Source: Falsiroseomonas sp051433165 (GTDB taxonomy: Bacteria; Pseudomonadota; Alphaproteobacteria; Acetobacterales; Acetobacteraceae). From it: a DNA stretch of 64,000 bases. Location of the stretch: the NCBI RefSeq assembly GCF_051433165.1, contig NZ_JBHMFS010000008.1:62001-126000 (forward strand). The letters are read 5' to 3'. The position numbers and the translations under genes were made by a program. Of the stretch, positions 16,109-25,283 are shown in pieces (within the stretch, counting starts at the first letter, position 1; the number at the start of each line of letters is the position of its first letter). The notes under the pieces are model-generated. The model was not told the origin of the DNA and made no database searches. It was given only the letters and a program-made list of their open reading frames with translations.

Positions 16109-18169
16109 TCAGCCGGCCTTGAGGCTCGCAAAGCCCTTGCCCTCGGCGGCGAGCCGGCCAAGCAGATCGGCGGGTAGCAGCGTGTCGTCGCCCGTCGCCT
16201 CGGCAAAGGCCGCCAGCCGCGCCACCACATGCAGCAAGCCGACGGAATCCGCGTAGTGCATCGGGCCGCCGCGCCAGGCGGGCCAGTTGTAGCCATGCAG
16301 CCAGACCACATCGATATCGCCAGGCCGGGCGGCGATGCCTTCCTCCAGGATGCGCGCACCCTCGTTCACCATCGGCAGCACCAGGCGGTCCAGGATTTCC
16401 TCCTGGCCGATCTCGCGCTGCTCCACGCCTTCCTCCGCGGCGACGCGGCGGATCAGGGCGGTGACCTCGGGGTCCACCACGCCGGTGCGGCTGCCCTCGG
16501 GATATAGGTAGTAGCCCTTGCGGGTTTTCTGGCCGAGGCGCTCCGCCTCCACCAGCGCATCCGCCACCGGCGCGCGCTTGCCCGTGGCGCGGCGGATGCG
16601 CCAGCCGATGTCGAGGCCGGCCAGATCGGCCATGGCGAACGGGCCCATCCGAAAGCCGAAATCGGTCAGCGCCTTGTCCACCTGCTCCGGCGCTGCGCCT
16701 TCCAGCAGCAGCCGCTCCGCCTGCTGCGTGCGGCGCGCCAGCATGCGGTTGCCGACGAAGCCGTGGCAGACGCCGACAACCACCGGCACCTTGGACAGCT
16801 TGCGGCCAATCTCGGTCGCCGTTGCCAAGGCTTCGGGCGAGGTTTCCTTCGCGCGCACCACTTCCAGCAGCTTCATGACGTTGGCCGGGGAGAAGAAGTG
16901 CATTCCCAGCACGTCCTGCGGCCGCGACGTGGCGGCGGCCATCTCGTCGATGTCGAGGTAGGAGGTATTGCTGGCCAGGATCGTCCCCGGCTTCGTCACC
17001 CGGTCGAGATGCGCGAAGACCTGCTTCTTCAGGCCCATCTCCTCGAACACCGCTTCCACGACCATGTCGGCATCGGCGGCGGCATCGAGGCCCACCGCGC
17101 CCTCGATCAGTGCCAGCCGTGCATCGCGCACATCCGGCGCCAGGCTGCCGCGCTTCACGCTGCTGTCGTAGGTGCCGCGGATGCGCTCCATGCCGCGGGC
17201 CAGCGCCGCATCATCGGTCTCGATCACCCGCACCGGGATGCCGGCATTGGCGAAGCACATGGCGATGCCCGCGCCCATGGTGCCGCTGCCGAGCACGGCG
17301 GCACGCGCCACCGGTCGCGGCTGCGTGCCCTTGGGCAGGCCGGCGATGCGCGCCGCCTCACGCTCCGCGAAGAACACATGGCGCAGCGCCTTGCTGCGCG
17401 GGTCGTCCAGCAGGCGCAGGAAGGCGGCACGCTCGAAGGCCACGGCCTCCGCAAAGGGCATGTCGAAGGCGGCGCGGACACAAGCGATGCAATCGGCGAT
17501 CTGCGGTTCCTGCGCGGCGCGCTTGGCCAGGGCTGCCGCTTCCTTCTCGAAGGCGTCGCGGGACCCAACGCCCTCATCGCGCGCCGAGACGGGCTTCGGC
17601 TTGGGCCGCGCCGCAAAGCCGCGCGCCGCCTGCACCAGGTCGCCCATCACCACCGTATCCGCCAGCCCGGCGGCCACCGCCGCATCGGCCTCCAGCGGAT
17701 CACCCGCCACCATCAGTTTCAAGGCTGCCGCGGCGCCCATCAGCCGCGGCGCCCGCTGCGTGCCGCCGGAGCCCGGCAGCAGCCCGAGCTTCACCTCCGG
17801 CAGCCCCAGCTTCGCCTTCAGTCCCAGCACCCGCCAGGAGCACGCCATGGCCACTTCCAGCCCGCCACCCAGCGCCGAGGCATGGATCGCGGCCACCACC
17901 GGCTTGCTCGCGCCATCCAGCGCCGCCACCAGCTCGGCCAGTGTGGGCGAGGCCGGCGGCTTGCCGAATTCGGAGATGTCGGCACCGGCGATGAAGGTGC
18001 GGCCCTCGGCGGCGATCACCAGGCCGGTGATGGCCGGATCGGTCTCCGCCCGCCGCACCGCCTCGAACAGCCCGGCGCGCAAGGCGGCGGAGAGCGCATT
18101 GACCGGAGGGTTCGACAGCGTCGCCACCGCGATGCCGTCCACAACCTCAAACCGCACCGGTTCCACCAT
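16109..18169 (-). CDS. pimF: Bifunctional enoyl-CoA hydratase/3-hydroxyacyl-CoA dehydrogenase (PimF/FadJ type)
   Basis: This 686-residue protein fuses an N-terminal crotonase domain (about 1-190; oxyanion motifs FIAGADISEF and ALGGGLEVAM, then LPEVKLGLLPGSGGTQ) to a 3-hydroxyacyl-CoA dehydrogenase. The NAD fold starts at AVLGSGTMGAGIA (about residue 297), with HFFSPANVMKLLEVV and HGFVGNRML further on. It catalyses hydration and oxidation in beta-oxidation. ATG 18169 (MVEPVRFEVVDG) removes a non-homologous leader. It is the first gene of the pim-like operon. No thiolase gene follows, so the final cleavage enzyme is encoded elsewhere. A nitronate monooxygenase gene diverges about 100 bases upstream. 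Confidence 0.9.
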   Translation of the reverse strand: MVEPVRFEVVDGIAVATLSNPPVNALSAALRAGLFEAVRRAETDPAITGLVIAAEGRTFIAGADISEFGKPPASPTLAELVAALDGASKPVVAAIHASALGGGLEVAMACSWRVLGLKAKLGLPEVKLGLLPGSGGTQRAPRLMGAAAALKLMVAGDPLEADAAVAAGLADTVVMGDLVQAARGFAARPKPKPVSARDEGVGSRDAFEKEAAALAKRAAQEPQIADCIACVRAAFDMPFAEAVAFERAAFLRLLDDPRSKALRHVFFAEREAARIAGLPKGTQPRPVARAAVLGSGTMGAGIAMCFANAGIPVRVIETDDAALARGMERIRGTYDSSVKRGSLAPDVRDARLALIEGAVGLDAAADADMVVEAVFEEMGLKKQVFAHLDRVTKPGTILASNTSYLDIDEMAAATSRPQDVLGMHFFSPANVMKLLEVVRAKETSPEALATATEIGRKLSKVPVVVGVCHGFVGNRMLARRTQQAERLLLEGAAPEQVDKALTDFGFRMGPFAMADLAGLDIGWRIRRATGKRAPVADALVEAERLGQKTRKGYYLYPEGSRTGVVDPEVTALIRRVAAEEGVEQREIGQEEILDRLVLPMVNEGARILEEGIAARPGDIDVVWLHGYNWPAWRGGPMHYADSVGLLHVVARLAAFAEATGDDTLLPADLLGRLAAEGKGFASLKAG

Positions 18170-18270
18170 GCGCCTGCTCCCGCCCCATCGGCCCATCCTG
18201 TCCGTCATCCCCGCGCCATGGTCAAGGCGCGCGGCGCCCGGCAGGATGCGCGGCCAAAGGGAGACCCGGA

Positions 18271-19209
18271 ATGCCACTTCCCCCGCTGCTGCAGGGCCGC
18301 CTGCGCCTGCCCGTCATCGGCGCGCCGCTGTTCATCGTCTCGACGCCGGAGTTGGTGATCGCGCAGTGCCGCGCCAGGATCGTGGGCAGCATCCCCTCCC
18401 TCAATGCCCGCCCGGCCAGCGAGCTGGACCCGATGCTGGCGCGCATCCGCGCCGGGCTGACGGCGCAGGACGCGCCCTTCGCGGTGAACCTGATCGTGCA
18501 CAGCTCCAACGACCGTGTGGAGCCCGACCTGGCGGTGTGCGAGCGGCATCGCGTGCCCATCATCATCACCTCGCTCCGCCCGCCGCAGGCGGTGGTGGAT
18601 CGGGTGCATGGCTGGGGCGGGCTGGTGTTCCATGACGTGACCAATCTGCGCCACGCGCAGAAGGCGATCGAGGCCGGGGTGGATGGGCTGATCCTGGTCG
18701 CCGCCGGCGCCGGCGGCCATGCCGGCACGCTGTCCCCCTTTGCGCTCGTCGCCGAGGTGCGCCGCATCTTCGGCGGCACGCTGATCCTGTCGGGGTCGAT
18801 CACCACGGGCGGACAGATCCTGGCAGCGCAGGCGATGGGCGCGGACCTGGCCTATATCGGCACGCGTTTCATCGCCTCGGCCGAGGCCAATGCGGCGGAG
18901 AGCTACAAGCGGATGATCGTGGAGGGCCAGGCGGCGGACATCCTCTACACCCCCTTCTTCACCGGCATCCCCGGCAACTACCTGAAGCCCAGCATCACCG
19001 CGGCCGGGCTGGACCCGGAGGAGCTGCCGGCGGTGGACAAGACCAGTGCCAATTTCGGCACGACGCGGGTGAAGCCCTGGAAAGATGTGTGGGGCGCCGG
19101 CCAGGGCGTCGGCAGTATCACGGACGCCCCGCCCGTCGCCGAAATCGTGGCGCGTCTGCGGGCGGAATATGCGGCGGCCAAGGCGGCGCTGGCCTCCCGC
19201 GACGCGTAG
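18271..19209 (+). CDS. Nitronate monooxygenase / 2-nitropropane dioxygenase-like FMN protein
   Basis: This 312-residue TIM-barrel flavoprotein has the NMO/FabK-type FMN site: GAPLFIVS near the start, AAGAGGHAGTLSP with the family His (about residues 147-159), LSGSITTGGQILAAQAMGADLAYIGTRF for phosphate binding, and SAEANAAESYK. NMO enzymes oxidise alkyl nitronates; related proteins reduce enoyl thioesters. Its location divergent from the pim-like operon suggests a role with CoA thioesters, or an accessory role in that locus, but the reaction is not settled. The C-terminus is ordinary for the family. Confidence 0.85.
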   Translation: MPLPPLLQGRLRLPVIGAPLFIVSTPELVIAQCRARIVGSIPSLNARPASELDPMLARIRAGLTAQDAPFAVNLIVHSSNDRVEPDLAVCERHRVPIIITSLRPPQAVVDRVHGWGGLVFHDVTNLRHAQKAIEAGVDGLILVAAGAGGHAGTLSPFALVAEVRRIFGGTLILSGSITTGGQILAAQAMGADLAYIGTRFIASAEANAAESYKRMIVEGQAADILYTPFFTGIPGNYLKPSITAAGLDPEELPAVDKTSANFGTTRVKPWKDVWGAGQGVGSITDAPPVAEIVARLRAEYAAAKAALASRDA

Positions 19210-19240
19210 TTGCCGCGCCGCCGCTCTACGCCTCGCCCTC

Positions 19241-19690
19241 CTACGCCTCGCTGAATGTGACGTCGTCGAGATGGGGCACCAGCTCGTCCAGCGGCAGGTG
19301 CGTGAGATCCTTGTCGAGGGTGGCGCGAGGCTTCCGCCGCGTCGCGTCGCCGAGCTCATCCCTCAGGGCGCCAAGGAAGGCGGGCGGCGCCACCAGGATG
19401 ACCCGCCCGAAGCCATCCGCCGCGGCCTCCAGCCGCTCGGCAAGTTGCCGCGCAAAGGCGTGCTTGGCCGCCCTATGCGGGTCCTGGCGAGGTTCGATGG
19501 CGTGGCGCGTGGTGCTGGCGCTTTCATGCACGCGGCCCGGACGCTCCCGCCCCTGCTCGTGTGACATCGGATTTTCGATGTCGGTGGCGTCCTGTGCACG
19601 TTCCGACCACCGGCCACCCGGCGCGGCGCGCTGGAAGATCCGTGCATGCTGGCCATCGGCTATCAGTGCCCAATCCAAACCTGTCTGCAT
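19241..19690 (-). CDS. Host attachment family protein (PF10116-like)
   Basis: This protein of about 149 residues resembles the 'protein required for attachment to host cells' family, which has an eRF1-like core. The opening WALIADGQHARIFQ, the middle KHAFARQLAERLEAAADGF and the segment VILVAPPAFLGALRDEL are characteristic. The acid-rich middle (about residues 30-65) is low complexity. ATG 19690, preceded by GGGAGG, is preferred over an upstream in-frame start. Despite the name, there is no secretion signal and most members are cytoplasmic proteins of unknown function, often found in soil and water bacteria. Confidence 0.85.
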   Translation of the reverse strand: MQTGLDWALIADGQHARIFQRAAPGGRWSERAQDATDIENPMSHEQGRERPGRVHESASTTRHAIEPRQDPHRAAKHAFARQLAERLEAAADGFGRVILVAPPAFLGALRDELGDATRRKPRATLDKDLTHLPLDELVPHLDDVTFSEA

Positions 19691-19809
19691 GGCACACCTC
19701 CCGGGCGCTTGTTCTGCGGCATCATCAGCCATTGCGGCCCTGGGGCGGGATCAAACAATCGGCACGGGCGCGGGACGGCGTCGCCTCGGCCCAGCTTGAC
19801 GCCGTGCGA

Positions 19810-19839
19810 TTGACCGGTTCGCGCTTGGACGCCTAGCCT
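19810..19839 (+). promoter_or_regulatory. Candidate sigma70 promoter for the peptide-binding protein gene
   Basis: TTGACC and TAGCCT lie 18 bases apart, followed by a GGAGGA ribosome site at about 19862 and ATG 19876. The spacing would give a leader of about 30 bases. Sequence match only. Confidence 0.45.
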
Positions 19840-19875
19840 CGGGAAGGATAAGCAAGAAACTGGAGGATAACGGAC

Positions 19876-21465
19876 ATGCATCGCCGTTCGCTGTTCCGGG
19901 CGGGCGCGGGTCTCGCCGCGGCCGGCCTCGCCGGCCCCGCCATCGCGCAACCCGCCCGCGCCGCCACCCTGCGCTTCGTGCCGCAGGCCAATCTGACGGC
20001 GCTGGACCCGATCTGGACCAGCGCCATCGTCACCCAGATGCATGGCTACCACGTGTTCGACACGCTCTACGCCATGGATGCCCGGTTGCGCCCGCAGCCG
20101 CAGATGGCGGAGGGGCACGAGGTTTCGGCCGATCGCCGGGTCTGGCGCATCAAGCTGCGCGAGGGTCTGAAATTCCACGATGGGTCGCCGGTACGCGCCG
20201 CCGATTGCGCCGCCTCCCTCGCCCGCTGGTCGAAGCGCGACCCCTTCGGCCAGATCCTGGCGGCCTCCGTCGATGAATGGCGCGCGGCGGATGACCGGAC
20301 GCTGGAAATCCGCCTGAAGCGTCCCTTCCCGCTGCTGCTGGAAGCGATCGCCAAGCCGGACGCCAACGTGCCCTTCATCATGCCGGAGCGCCTGGCCAGG
20401 ACCGATGCCAGCACCCAGGTCGCGGAGGTGATGGGCAGCGGCCCCTACCGCTTCGTGGCCAACGAATTCGTCTCCGGCAGCCGCGTCGTCTATGCGAAGA
20501 ACGAGGCCTATGTGCCGCGCCAGGAAGCCGCCAGCGGCGCGGCGGGTGGCAAGATCGCCCACTTCCCGCGCATCGAGTGGCATATCCTGCCGGACCCCGC
20601 CACCGCCGCGGCCGCCCTGCAGGCCGGCGAGGTGGATTGGCTGGACCAGCCGCTATCCGACCTCATCCCGACCCTGGTGCGGAACCGCGACATCCAGGTG
20701 GATGTGCTGAACGAGGCCGGCATCCTCTCCATCATGCGGCTCAACCACCTCCAGGCGCCGTTCAACAATGTGAAGGTGCGCCAGGCGGTGGCGCTGGCGG
20801 TGAATCAGGAGGATTACATGCGCTCGACGCTCGGCGACGACCGCAGCGTCTGGCGCACCTGCCGCAGCCTGTTCCCCTGCGGCACGCCGTATGGCGTCGA
20901 GGATCTGTCCGAGCTCAACGCGCCGCCGCGCAACCTGGACCGCGCGCGCGCCGCGCTACAGGCCAGCGGCTACAATGGCGAGAAGGTGGTGATCATCAGC
21001 CCCACCGACTTCCCGCTGATCGGCCCGCATGGGCATGTGACGGCGGATGCACTGCGCCGCATCGGCTTCAATGTGGAGCTGGTGGAGACCGACTGGGGTA
21101 CCGTGGTGCAGCGCCGCGTGCGGCAGGAACCGGTGGAGCGTGGCGGCTGGAGCATCTTCCACACCTATGGCTCGTCCCTCGCCTACCTCAACCCGGCGGT
21201 GTCATCGCTGGTGAAGGGGCCGGGGCCGCAGGGTTGGTTCGGCTGGTACGACAGCCCGAAGGCGCAGGAGCTGGTGCAGAACTGGCTGGACGCGCCGGAT
21301 GCGGAGCGGCAGCAGGCGCTGGCGAATGAGCTGAACAAGTTGGCGCAGGACGAGGTGGCGACCATCCCGCTCGGCCAGTTCAACATCCGCAGCGCCTGGC
21401 GGAAGAGCATCACCGGGCATGTGAAAGGCAGCATGCCGTATCCCTGGGGCGTGCGACCGGCGTGA
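19876..21465 (+). CDS. Peptide/nickel-type ABC transporter substrate-binding protein (family 5), Tat-type signal
   Basis: This 529-residue periplasmic protein belongs to the DppA/OppA family-5 binding proteins. The N-terminus HRRSLFRAGAGLAAAGLAGPAIAQ is a twin-arginine-type signal. The mature protein has LRFVPQANLTALDPIWTSA, then the family signature AEGHEVSADRRVWRIKLREGLKFHDG (about residues 77-102). Ligands of the family include di- and oligopeptides, opines, glutathione and nickel; the sequence gives no choice between them. No permease or ATPase genes follow: the next gene is convergent gatB. It is an orphan binding protein or is served by components encoded elsewhere. Confidence 0.9.
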   Translation: MHRRSLFRAGAGLAAAGLAGPAIAQPARAATLRFVPQANLTALDPIWTSAIVTQMHGYHVFDTLYAMDARLRPQPQMAEGHEVSADRRVWRIKLREGLKFHDGSPVRAADCAASLARWSKRDPFGQILAASVDEWRAADDRTLEIRLKRPFPLLLEAIAKPDANVPFIMPERLARTDASTQVAEVMGSGPYRFVANEFVSGSRVVYAKNEAYVPRQEAASGAAGGKIAHFPRIEWHILPDPATAAAALQAGEVDWLDQPLSDLIPTLVRNRDIQVDVLNEAGILSIMRLNHLQAPFNNVKVRQAVALAVNQEDYMRSTLGDDRSVWRTCRSLFPCGTPYGVEDLSELNAPPRNLDRARAALQASGYNGEKVVIISPTDFPLIGPHGHVTADALRRIGFNVELVETDWGTVVQRRVRQEPVERGGWSIFHTYGSSLAYLNPAVSSLVKGPGPQGWFGWYDSPKAQELVQNWLDAPDAERQQALANELNKLAQDEVATIPLGQFNIRSAWRKSITGHVKGSMPYPWGVRPA

Positions 21466-21473
21466 CGTGATTG

Positions 21474-21500
21474 CCCTCCCCCGCTGTTCGCGGGGGAGGG
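21474..21500. terminator. Strong hairpin between convergent binding-protein gene and gatB
   Basis: CCCTCCCCCGC, loop TGTTC and GCGGGGGAGGG make a perfect 11-base stem exactly between the two convergent stop codons (21465 and 21508). There is no T-tract on either strand. Its symmetry suits a bidirectional transcription barrier. Confidence 0.6.
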
Positions 21501-21507
21501 AGCGCCC

Positions 21508-22959
21508 TCACCCCGCCAGCAGCTTCTTCACCACCTCATTCACCAGGGCCGGATTCCCCTTGCCCTGCATCGCCTTCATCGTCTGGCCAACGAAGAAGCC
21601 GAACAGCTTGTCCTTGCCGCTGCGGTATTCCGCGACCTTGTCGGCATTGGCCGCCATCACCTGCGCCACCACCGCCTCGATCGCGCCGGTATCGGTCACC
21701 TGCTTTAGGCCGCGTTCCTCAACGATCTCGCCGGGTGCCTTGCCGGTCTCCAGCATCGCCTCGAACACCTGCTTGGCCAGGCTGCCGGACAGGGTCCTGT
21801 CACTGATCAGGTCCAGCAGCGCGCCGAGATTCGCCGCCGTCACCGGCGGGTCCGCCACGTCGCGCTTCAGGCGGTTGAGGGCGGCGAAGAAATCGCCCGT
21901 CACCCAATTCGCGGCGAGCTTGGCGTCGCGGCCTTTAGCCACCGTCTCGAAGAAGACGGCGGTTTCCTTCTCCAGCGTCAGCACATGCGCGTCATAGGGG
22001 GAAAGCCCCATGGCGACGTAGCGCGCGCGGCGCACATCCGGCAGCTCCGGCAGCGCCGCCTTCAGCGCCTCCACCCAATCCTGTTCCAGCACCAGCGGGG
22101 GCAGGTCCGGCTCGGGGAAGTAGCGGTAGTCATGCGCGTCCTCCTTGGAGCGCATGGACCGCGTGATGCCGCGGGCGGTGTCGAACAGGCGGGTTTCCTG
22201 GAACACCTCCTCGCCGGCTTCCCACACCTCGATCTGCCGCTGCGCCTCCGCCTCCACCGCCTGCATGACGTAGCGGATGGAGTTGACGTTCTTCACCTCG
22301 CAGCGCGTGCGGAACCCCTCGCCCGCCTTGCGGACGGAGACGTTGACATCGGCCCGCATCGAGCCTTCGTCCATATTGCCGTCGCAGGTGCCGAGGTAGC
22401 GCAGGATCTGCCGGATTTTCGTCAGATACGCGCCGGCTTCCTCGGGCGACCGCATGTCGGGCTCACTGACGATCTCCATCAGCGCGACGCCGGAGCGGTT
22501 CAAATCGATGAAGGATTTGGTCGCGTGCTGGTCATGCAGCGACTTGCCGGCATCCTGTTCCAGATGCAGCCGGGTGATGCCGATGGTCTTCGTCACGCCA
22601 TCGGCCAGCGTGATCTCCACCGCGCCCTCGCCGATGATCGGGTGCGCGAACTGGCTGATCTGATAGCCCTGCGGCAGGTCGGCGTAGAAGTAGTTCTTCC
22701 GATCGAAGCGCGACCAGAGATTGACCTGCGCATTCAGCCCGAGGCCCGTGCGCACGGCCTGCGCCACGCATTCCGCGTTGATCACGGGCAGCATGCCGGG
22801 GAAGCCGGCATCGATGAACGACACCTGGCTGTTCGGCTCCGCCCCAAAGGCCGTGGCGGCACCAGAAAACAGTTTCGCCTCACTGATCACCTGGGCGTGG
22901 ATTTCTAAGCCGATCACCAGTTCCCAGGGACCGGTCTTGCCATCAACTGTGTAGGTCAT
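21508..22959 (-). CDS. gatB: Aspartyl/glutamyl-tRNA(Asn/Gln) amidotransferase subunit B
   Basis: This 483-residue subunit binds the mischarged tRNA and the kinase step of the GatCAB amidotransferase, which converts Glu-tRNA(Gln) or Asp-tRNA(Asn) to the amide form. It shows the GatB/PET112 signatures: VIGLEIHAQV at the N-terminus, RFDRKNYFYADLPQGYQISQ, the long ENDEAG-like region with SVRKAGEGFRTRCEVKN(V)NS, and a C-terminal YqeY-like helical domain ending KGNPALVNEVVKKLL. It overlaps the gatA stop by four bases (ATGA). As in most Alphaproteobacteria, it probably replaces GlnRS and/or AsnRS. Confidence 0.97.
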   Translation of the reverse strand: MTYTVDGKTGPWELVIGLEIHAQVISEAKLFSGAATAFGAEPNSQVSFIDAGFPGMLPVINAECVAQAVRTGLGLNAQVNLWSRFDRKNYFYADLPQGYQISQFAHPIIGEGAVEITLADGVTKTIGITRLHLEQDAGKSLHDQHATKSFIDLNRSGVALMEIVSEPDMRSPEEAGAYLTKIRQILRYLGTCDGNMDEGSMRADVNVSVRKAGEGFRTRCEVKNVNSIRYVMQAVEAEAQRQIEVWEAGEEVFQETRLFDTARGITRSMRSKEDAHDYRYFPEPDLPPLVLEQDWVEALKAALPELPDVRRARYVAMGLSPYDAHVLTLEKETAVFFETVAKGRDAKLAANWVTGDFFAALNRLKRDVADPPVTAANLGALLDLISDRTLSGSLAKQVFEAMLETGKAPGEIVEERGLKQVTDTGAIEAVVAQVMAANADKVAEYRSGKDKLFGFFVGQTMKAMQGKGNPALVNEVVKKLLAG

Positions 22960-24443
22960 GCCCCCGCCCTCAACCGCGGCAGCGCCGAAAAACCGGCCGC
23001 CCGTTCCAGCGTCCGCCCCACGGCGAACACCGTCTCCTCATCGAACGCCCGCCCGATCACCTGAAGCCCGAGCGGCAGGCCCTGCCCGTCCAGCCCCGCC
23101 GGCACCGCCAGCCCCGGCAGCCCGGCCAGGTTCGCCGTCACGGTGAAGATGTCGTTCAGATACATCGCCACCGGGTCGTCCTGCTTCTGATCCATCCCGA
23201 AGGCGGCGGACGGCGTGGCCGGAGTCACGATGGCGTCCACATCGGCATAGGCCTGTTCGAAATCGCGGCGGATCAGGGCGCGCACCTTCTGGGCCTTCAA
23301 ATAGTAGGCGTCGTAGTAACCGGCGCTCAGGACGTAAGTGCCGATCATGATGCGCCGCCGCACCTCCGCACCGAAGCCGGCGGCCCGCGTGCGCTCATAC
23401 AGGTCGCGCAGGTCGGAACCTGGCTCCGTCACCCGCATGCCGAAGCGCACGCCGTCATAGCGCGCGAGGTTGGAGGAAGCCTCGGCCGGCGCCACGATGT
23501 AGTAGGTGGGCAACGCGTATTTCGTGTGCGGCAGGCTGATTTCGACGATCTCGGCGCCCGCATCCCGCAGCCATTGCAGGCCCTGTTCCCACAGCGCCAC
23601 GATCTCGGGCGCCATGCCGTCCAGGCGGTATTCCTTCGGCACGCCGATCCGCAGGCCCTTCACGCCGCGCTCGCAGGCCTTCGCGAAGTCCGGCACGGGC
23701 AGATCGGCGCTGGTCGAATCCTTTGGGTCGAAGCCGGCCATCGACTTCAGCAGGATGGCGCAATCCTCCACCGTGCGCGCCACCGGCCCCGCCTGGTCCA
23801 GGCTGGAGGCGAAGGCCACGATCCCGAAGCGGGAGCACCGCCCGTAGGTCGGCTTGATGCCCGCAATGCCGCAGAAGGCCGCCGGCTGGCGGATGGAGCC
23901 ACCCGTATCGGTGGCCGTCGCCCCCAGCGCCAGGCGCGCTGCCACCGCGGCGGCCGACCCGCCGGAGGACCCGCCCGGCACCAGCCGCGTATCCGGGTCA
24001 TTCGCCCGCGACCACGGATTTTCCACCGGCCCGGAAGCGCTGGTGGTGTTCGACGACCCCATGGCGAATTCGTCCAGATTCGCCTTGCCCAGGAACACCG
24101 CCCCGTCATCCAGCAGCTTCTGGCTCACCGTGCTCTCATAGGGCGGAACGAAGCTGTCGAGGATGCGGCTGGCGGCCGTGGTGCGCGTGCCCGCGGTGCA
24201 GAACAAATCCTTGATGGCGAGGGGAATGCCCCCCAGCGCCCCCACCTGCCCCGCCGCGCGACGCTCGTCACTGGCGCGCGCCTGCGCCAGCGCCTTTTCC
24301 GCCGTCACGGTGATGTAGGCGTTCAGGCGCGGGTTCAGCTTGGCGATGCCGTCCAGATGCGCCTGGGTCAGTTCGACGCTGCTGATGGTGCCTTCGGACA
24401 GCGCATCAAGCGCGCCGCGCAGGGTGAAATCGGTCGGATGCAT
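22956..24443 (-). CDS. gatA: Aspartyl/glutamyl-tRNA(Asn/Gln) amidotransferase subunit A
   Basis: This 495-residue amidase releases ammonia from glutamine for GatB. The Ser-cisSer-Lys triad is visible: the lysine in AIKDLF (about residue 79), the cis-serine in GGSSGGSAAAVAA, and the nucleophile in TDTGGSIRQPAAF (about residues 150-178). ATG 24443 is chosen because it overlaps the gatC stop as TGATG; the in-frame GTG just before it is less likely. The gene order is gatC-gatA-gatB, all coupled. Confidence 0.97.
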   Translation of the reverse strand: MHPTDFTLRGALDALSEGTISSVELTQAHLDGIAKLNPRLNAYITVTAEKALAQARASDERRAAGQVGALGGIPLAIKDLFCTAGTRTTAASRILDSFVPPYESTVSQKLLDDGAVFLGKANLDEFAMGSSNTTSASGPVENPWSRANDPDTRLVPGGSSGGSAAAVAARLALGATATDTGGSIRQPAAFCGIAGIKPTYGRCSRFGIVAFASSLDQAGPVARTVEDCAILLKSMAGFDPKDSTSADLPVPDFAKACERGVKGLRIGVPKEYRLDGMAPEIVALWEQGLQWLRDAGAEIVEISLPHTKYALPTYYIVAPAEASSNLARYDGVRFGMRVTEPGSDLRDLYERTRAAGFGAEVRRRIMIGTYVLSAGYYDAYYLKAQKVRALIRRDFEQAYADVDAIVTPATPSAAFGMDQKQDDPVAMYLNDIFTVTANLAGLPGLAVPAGLDGQGLPLGLQVIGRAFDEETVFAVGRTLERAAGFSALPRLRAGA

Positions 24444-24739
24444 CACTCAACCACCTTCGGAACGCCGAAATATTCACCGTTGCGATCCGGCGCATTGGCC
24501 AGCACCGCGTCGGCCTGGCCGCCATCTGTCACCACATCCGGCCGCAGCCGCGCCTTGGCCTGCGCCACGGGGCTGCCGCCGGCCATCGGCTCGACGCCGT
24601 CCGTGTCCACTTCCTGCAATTGTTCGATCCAGCCCAGGATGCCGTTGATCTCGGCCTGCGCCTGCTGCACCTCGCTATCGTCCAGCCTGATGCGGGCGAG
24701 CGAGGCGATGCGCCGTATTGTGGCGGTATCGAGGGACAT
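24443..24739 (-). CDS. gatC: Aspartyl/glutamyl-tRNA(Asn/Gln) amidotransferase subunit C
   Basis: This 98-residue protein is the small linker of GatCAB that wraps the A and B subunits. It begins MSLDTATIRRIASLARIRL, has the GWIEQLQEVDTDGVEPMAG centre and ends NGEYFGVPKVVE, all typical of GatC. ATG 24739 gives the family length; longer upstream frames have no similarity. It is divergent from ruvX across about 70 bases, a conserved arrangement in Alphaproteobacteria that implies a shared regulatory region. Confidence 0.96.
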   Translation of the reverse strand: MSLDTATIRRIASLARIRLDDSEVQQAQAEINGILGWIEQLQEVDTDGVEPMAGGSPVAQAKARLRPDVVTDGGQADAVLANAPDRNGEYFGVPKVVE

Positions 24740-24806
24740 GACTCTCGGGAAATCCTTGATCTGCCTGGATTTGCCAGGAAAGCGGCGTGGGAACATAACG
24801 GCGCCC

Positions 24807-25274
24807 ATGCCCGCCATCAACATTCGCGACCTGCGCGCCGCCCTGCCACGCCATGCACGCCTGATTGGCCTGGATCCGGGGGCGCGGATCATCGGGGTCG
24901 CGCTGTCCGATGTTTCGCTGATGCTGGCCTCCCCCTACGGCGCCATCGCCCGCGGCAAGCTGGCGGCGAATGCGGCGGAGATCGGCGCCATTGCGCGGAA
25001 GGAAGGCGCCGGCGGGCTGGTGGCCGGGCTGCCCTTGTCCATGGACGGATCCTTCGGCCCGGCGGCGCAGGCGGCGAAGGATTGGGCGCTGGCCGTCTCC
25101 CAGGCCACCGGCCTGCCGCTGGCGCTATGGGATGAACGCCTGTCCTCCGCGGCCGTGAACCGCATGATGATCGCAGCCGACCTCAGCCGCGCCAAGCGGG
25201 CGAAGGCGGTGGATGCCGCAGCGGCCGCCTATATGCTCCAGGCGGCCCTGGATGCCAGCACCGGCCCGGCGTAG
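24807..25274 (+). CDS. ruvX: Putative pre-16S rRNA nuclease / Holliday junction resolvase-like protein (YqgF)
   Basis: This 155-residue protein has the YqgF RNase-H-like fold. Its catalytic acids are in LIGLDPGARIIGVALSD (Asp23) and in the WDERLSSAAVNRM segment, with the late acidic residue in AVDAAAAAYMLQAAL. The E. coli homologue matures the 5' end of 16S rRNA; other members cut Holliday junctions. ATG 24807 fits the family length. pyrB begins nine bases after its stop, so the two genes are probably cotranscribed, as in many relatives. Confidence 0.93.
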   Translation: MPAINIRDLRAALPRHARLIGLDPGARIIGVALSDVSLMLASPYGAIARGKLAANAAEIGAIARKEGAGGLVAGLPLSMDGSFGPAAQAAKDWALAVSQATGLPLALWDERLSSAAVNRMMIAADLSRAKRAKAVDAAAAAYMLQAALDASTGPA

Positions 25275-25283
25275 GTTGCGGCC

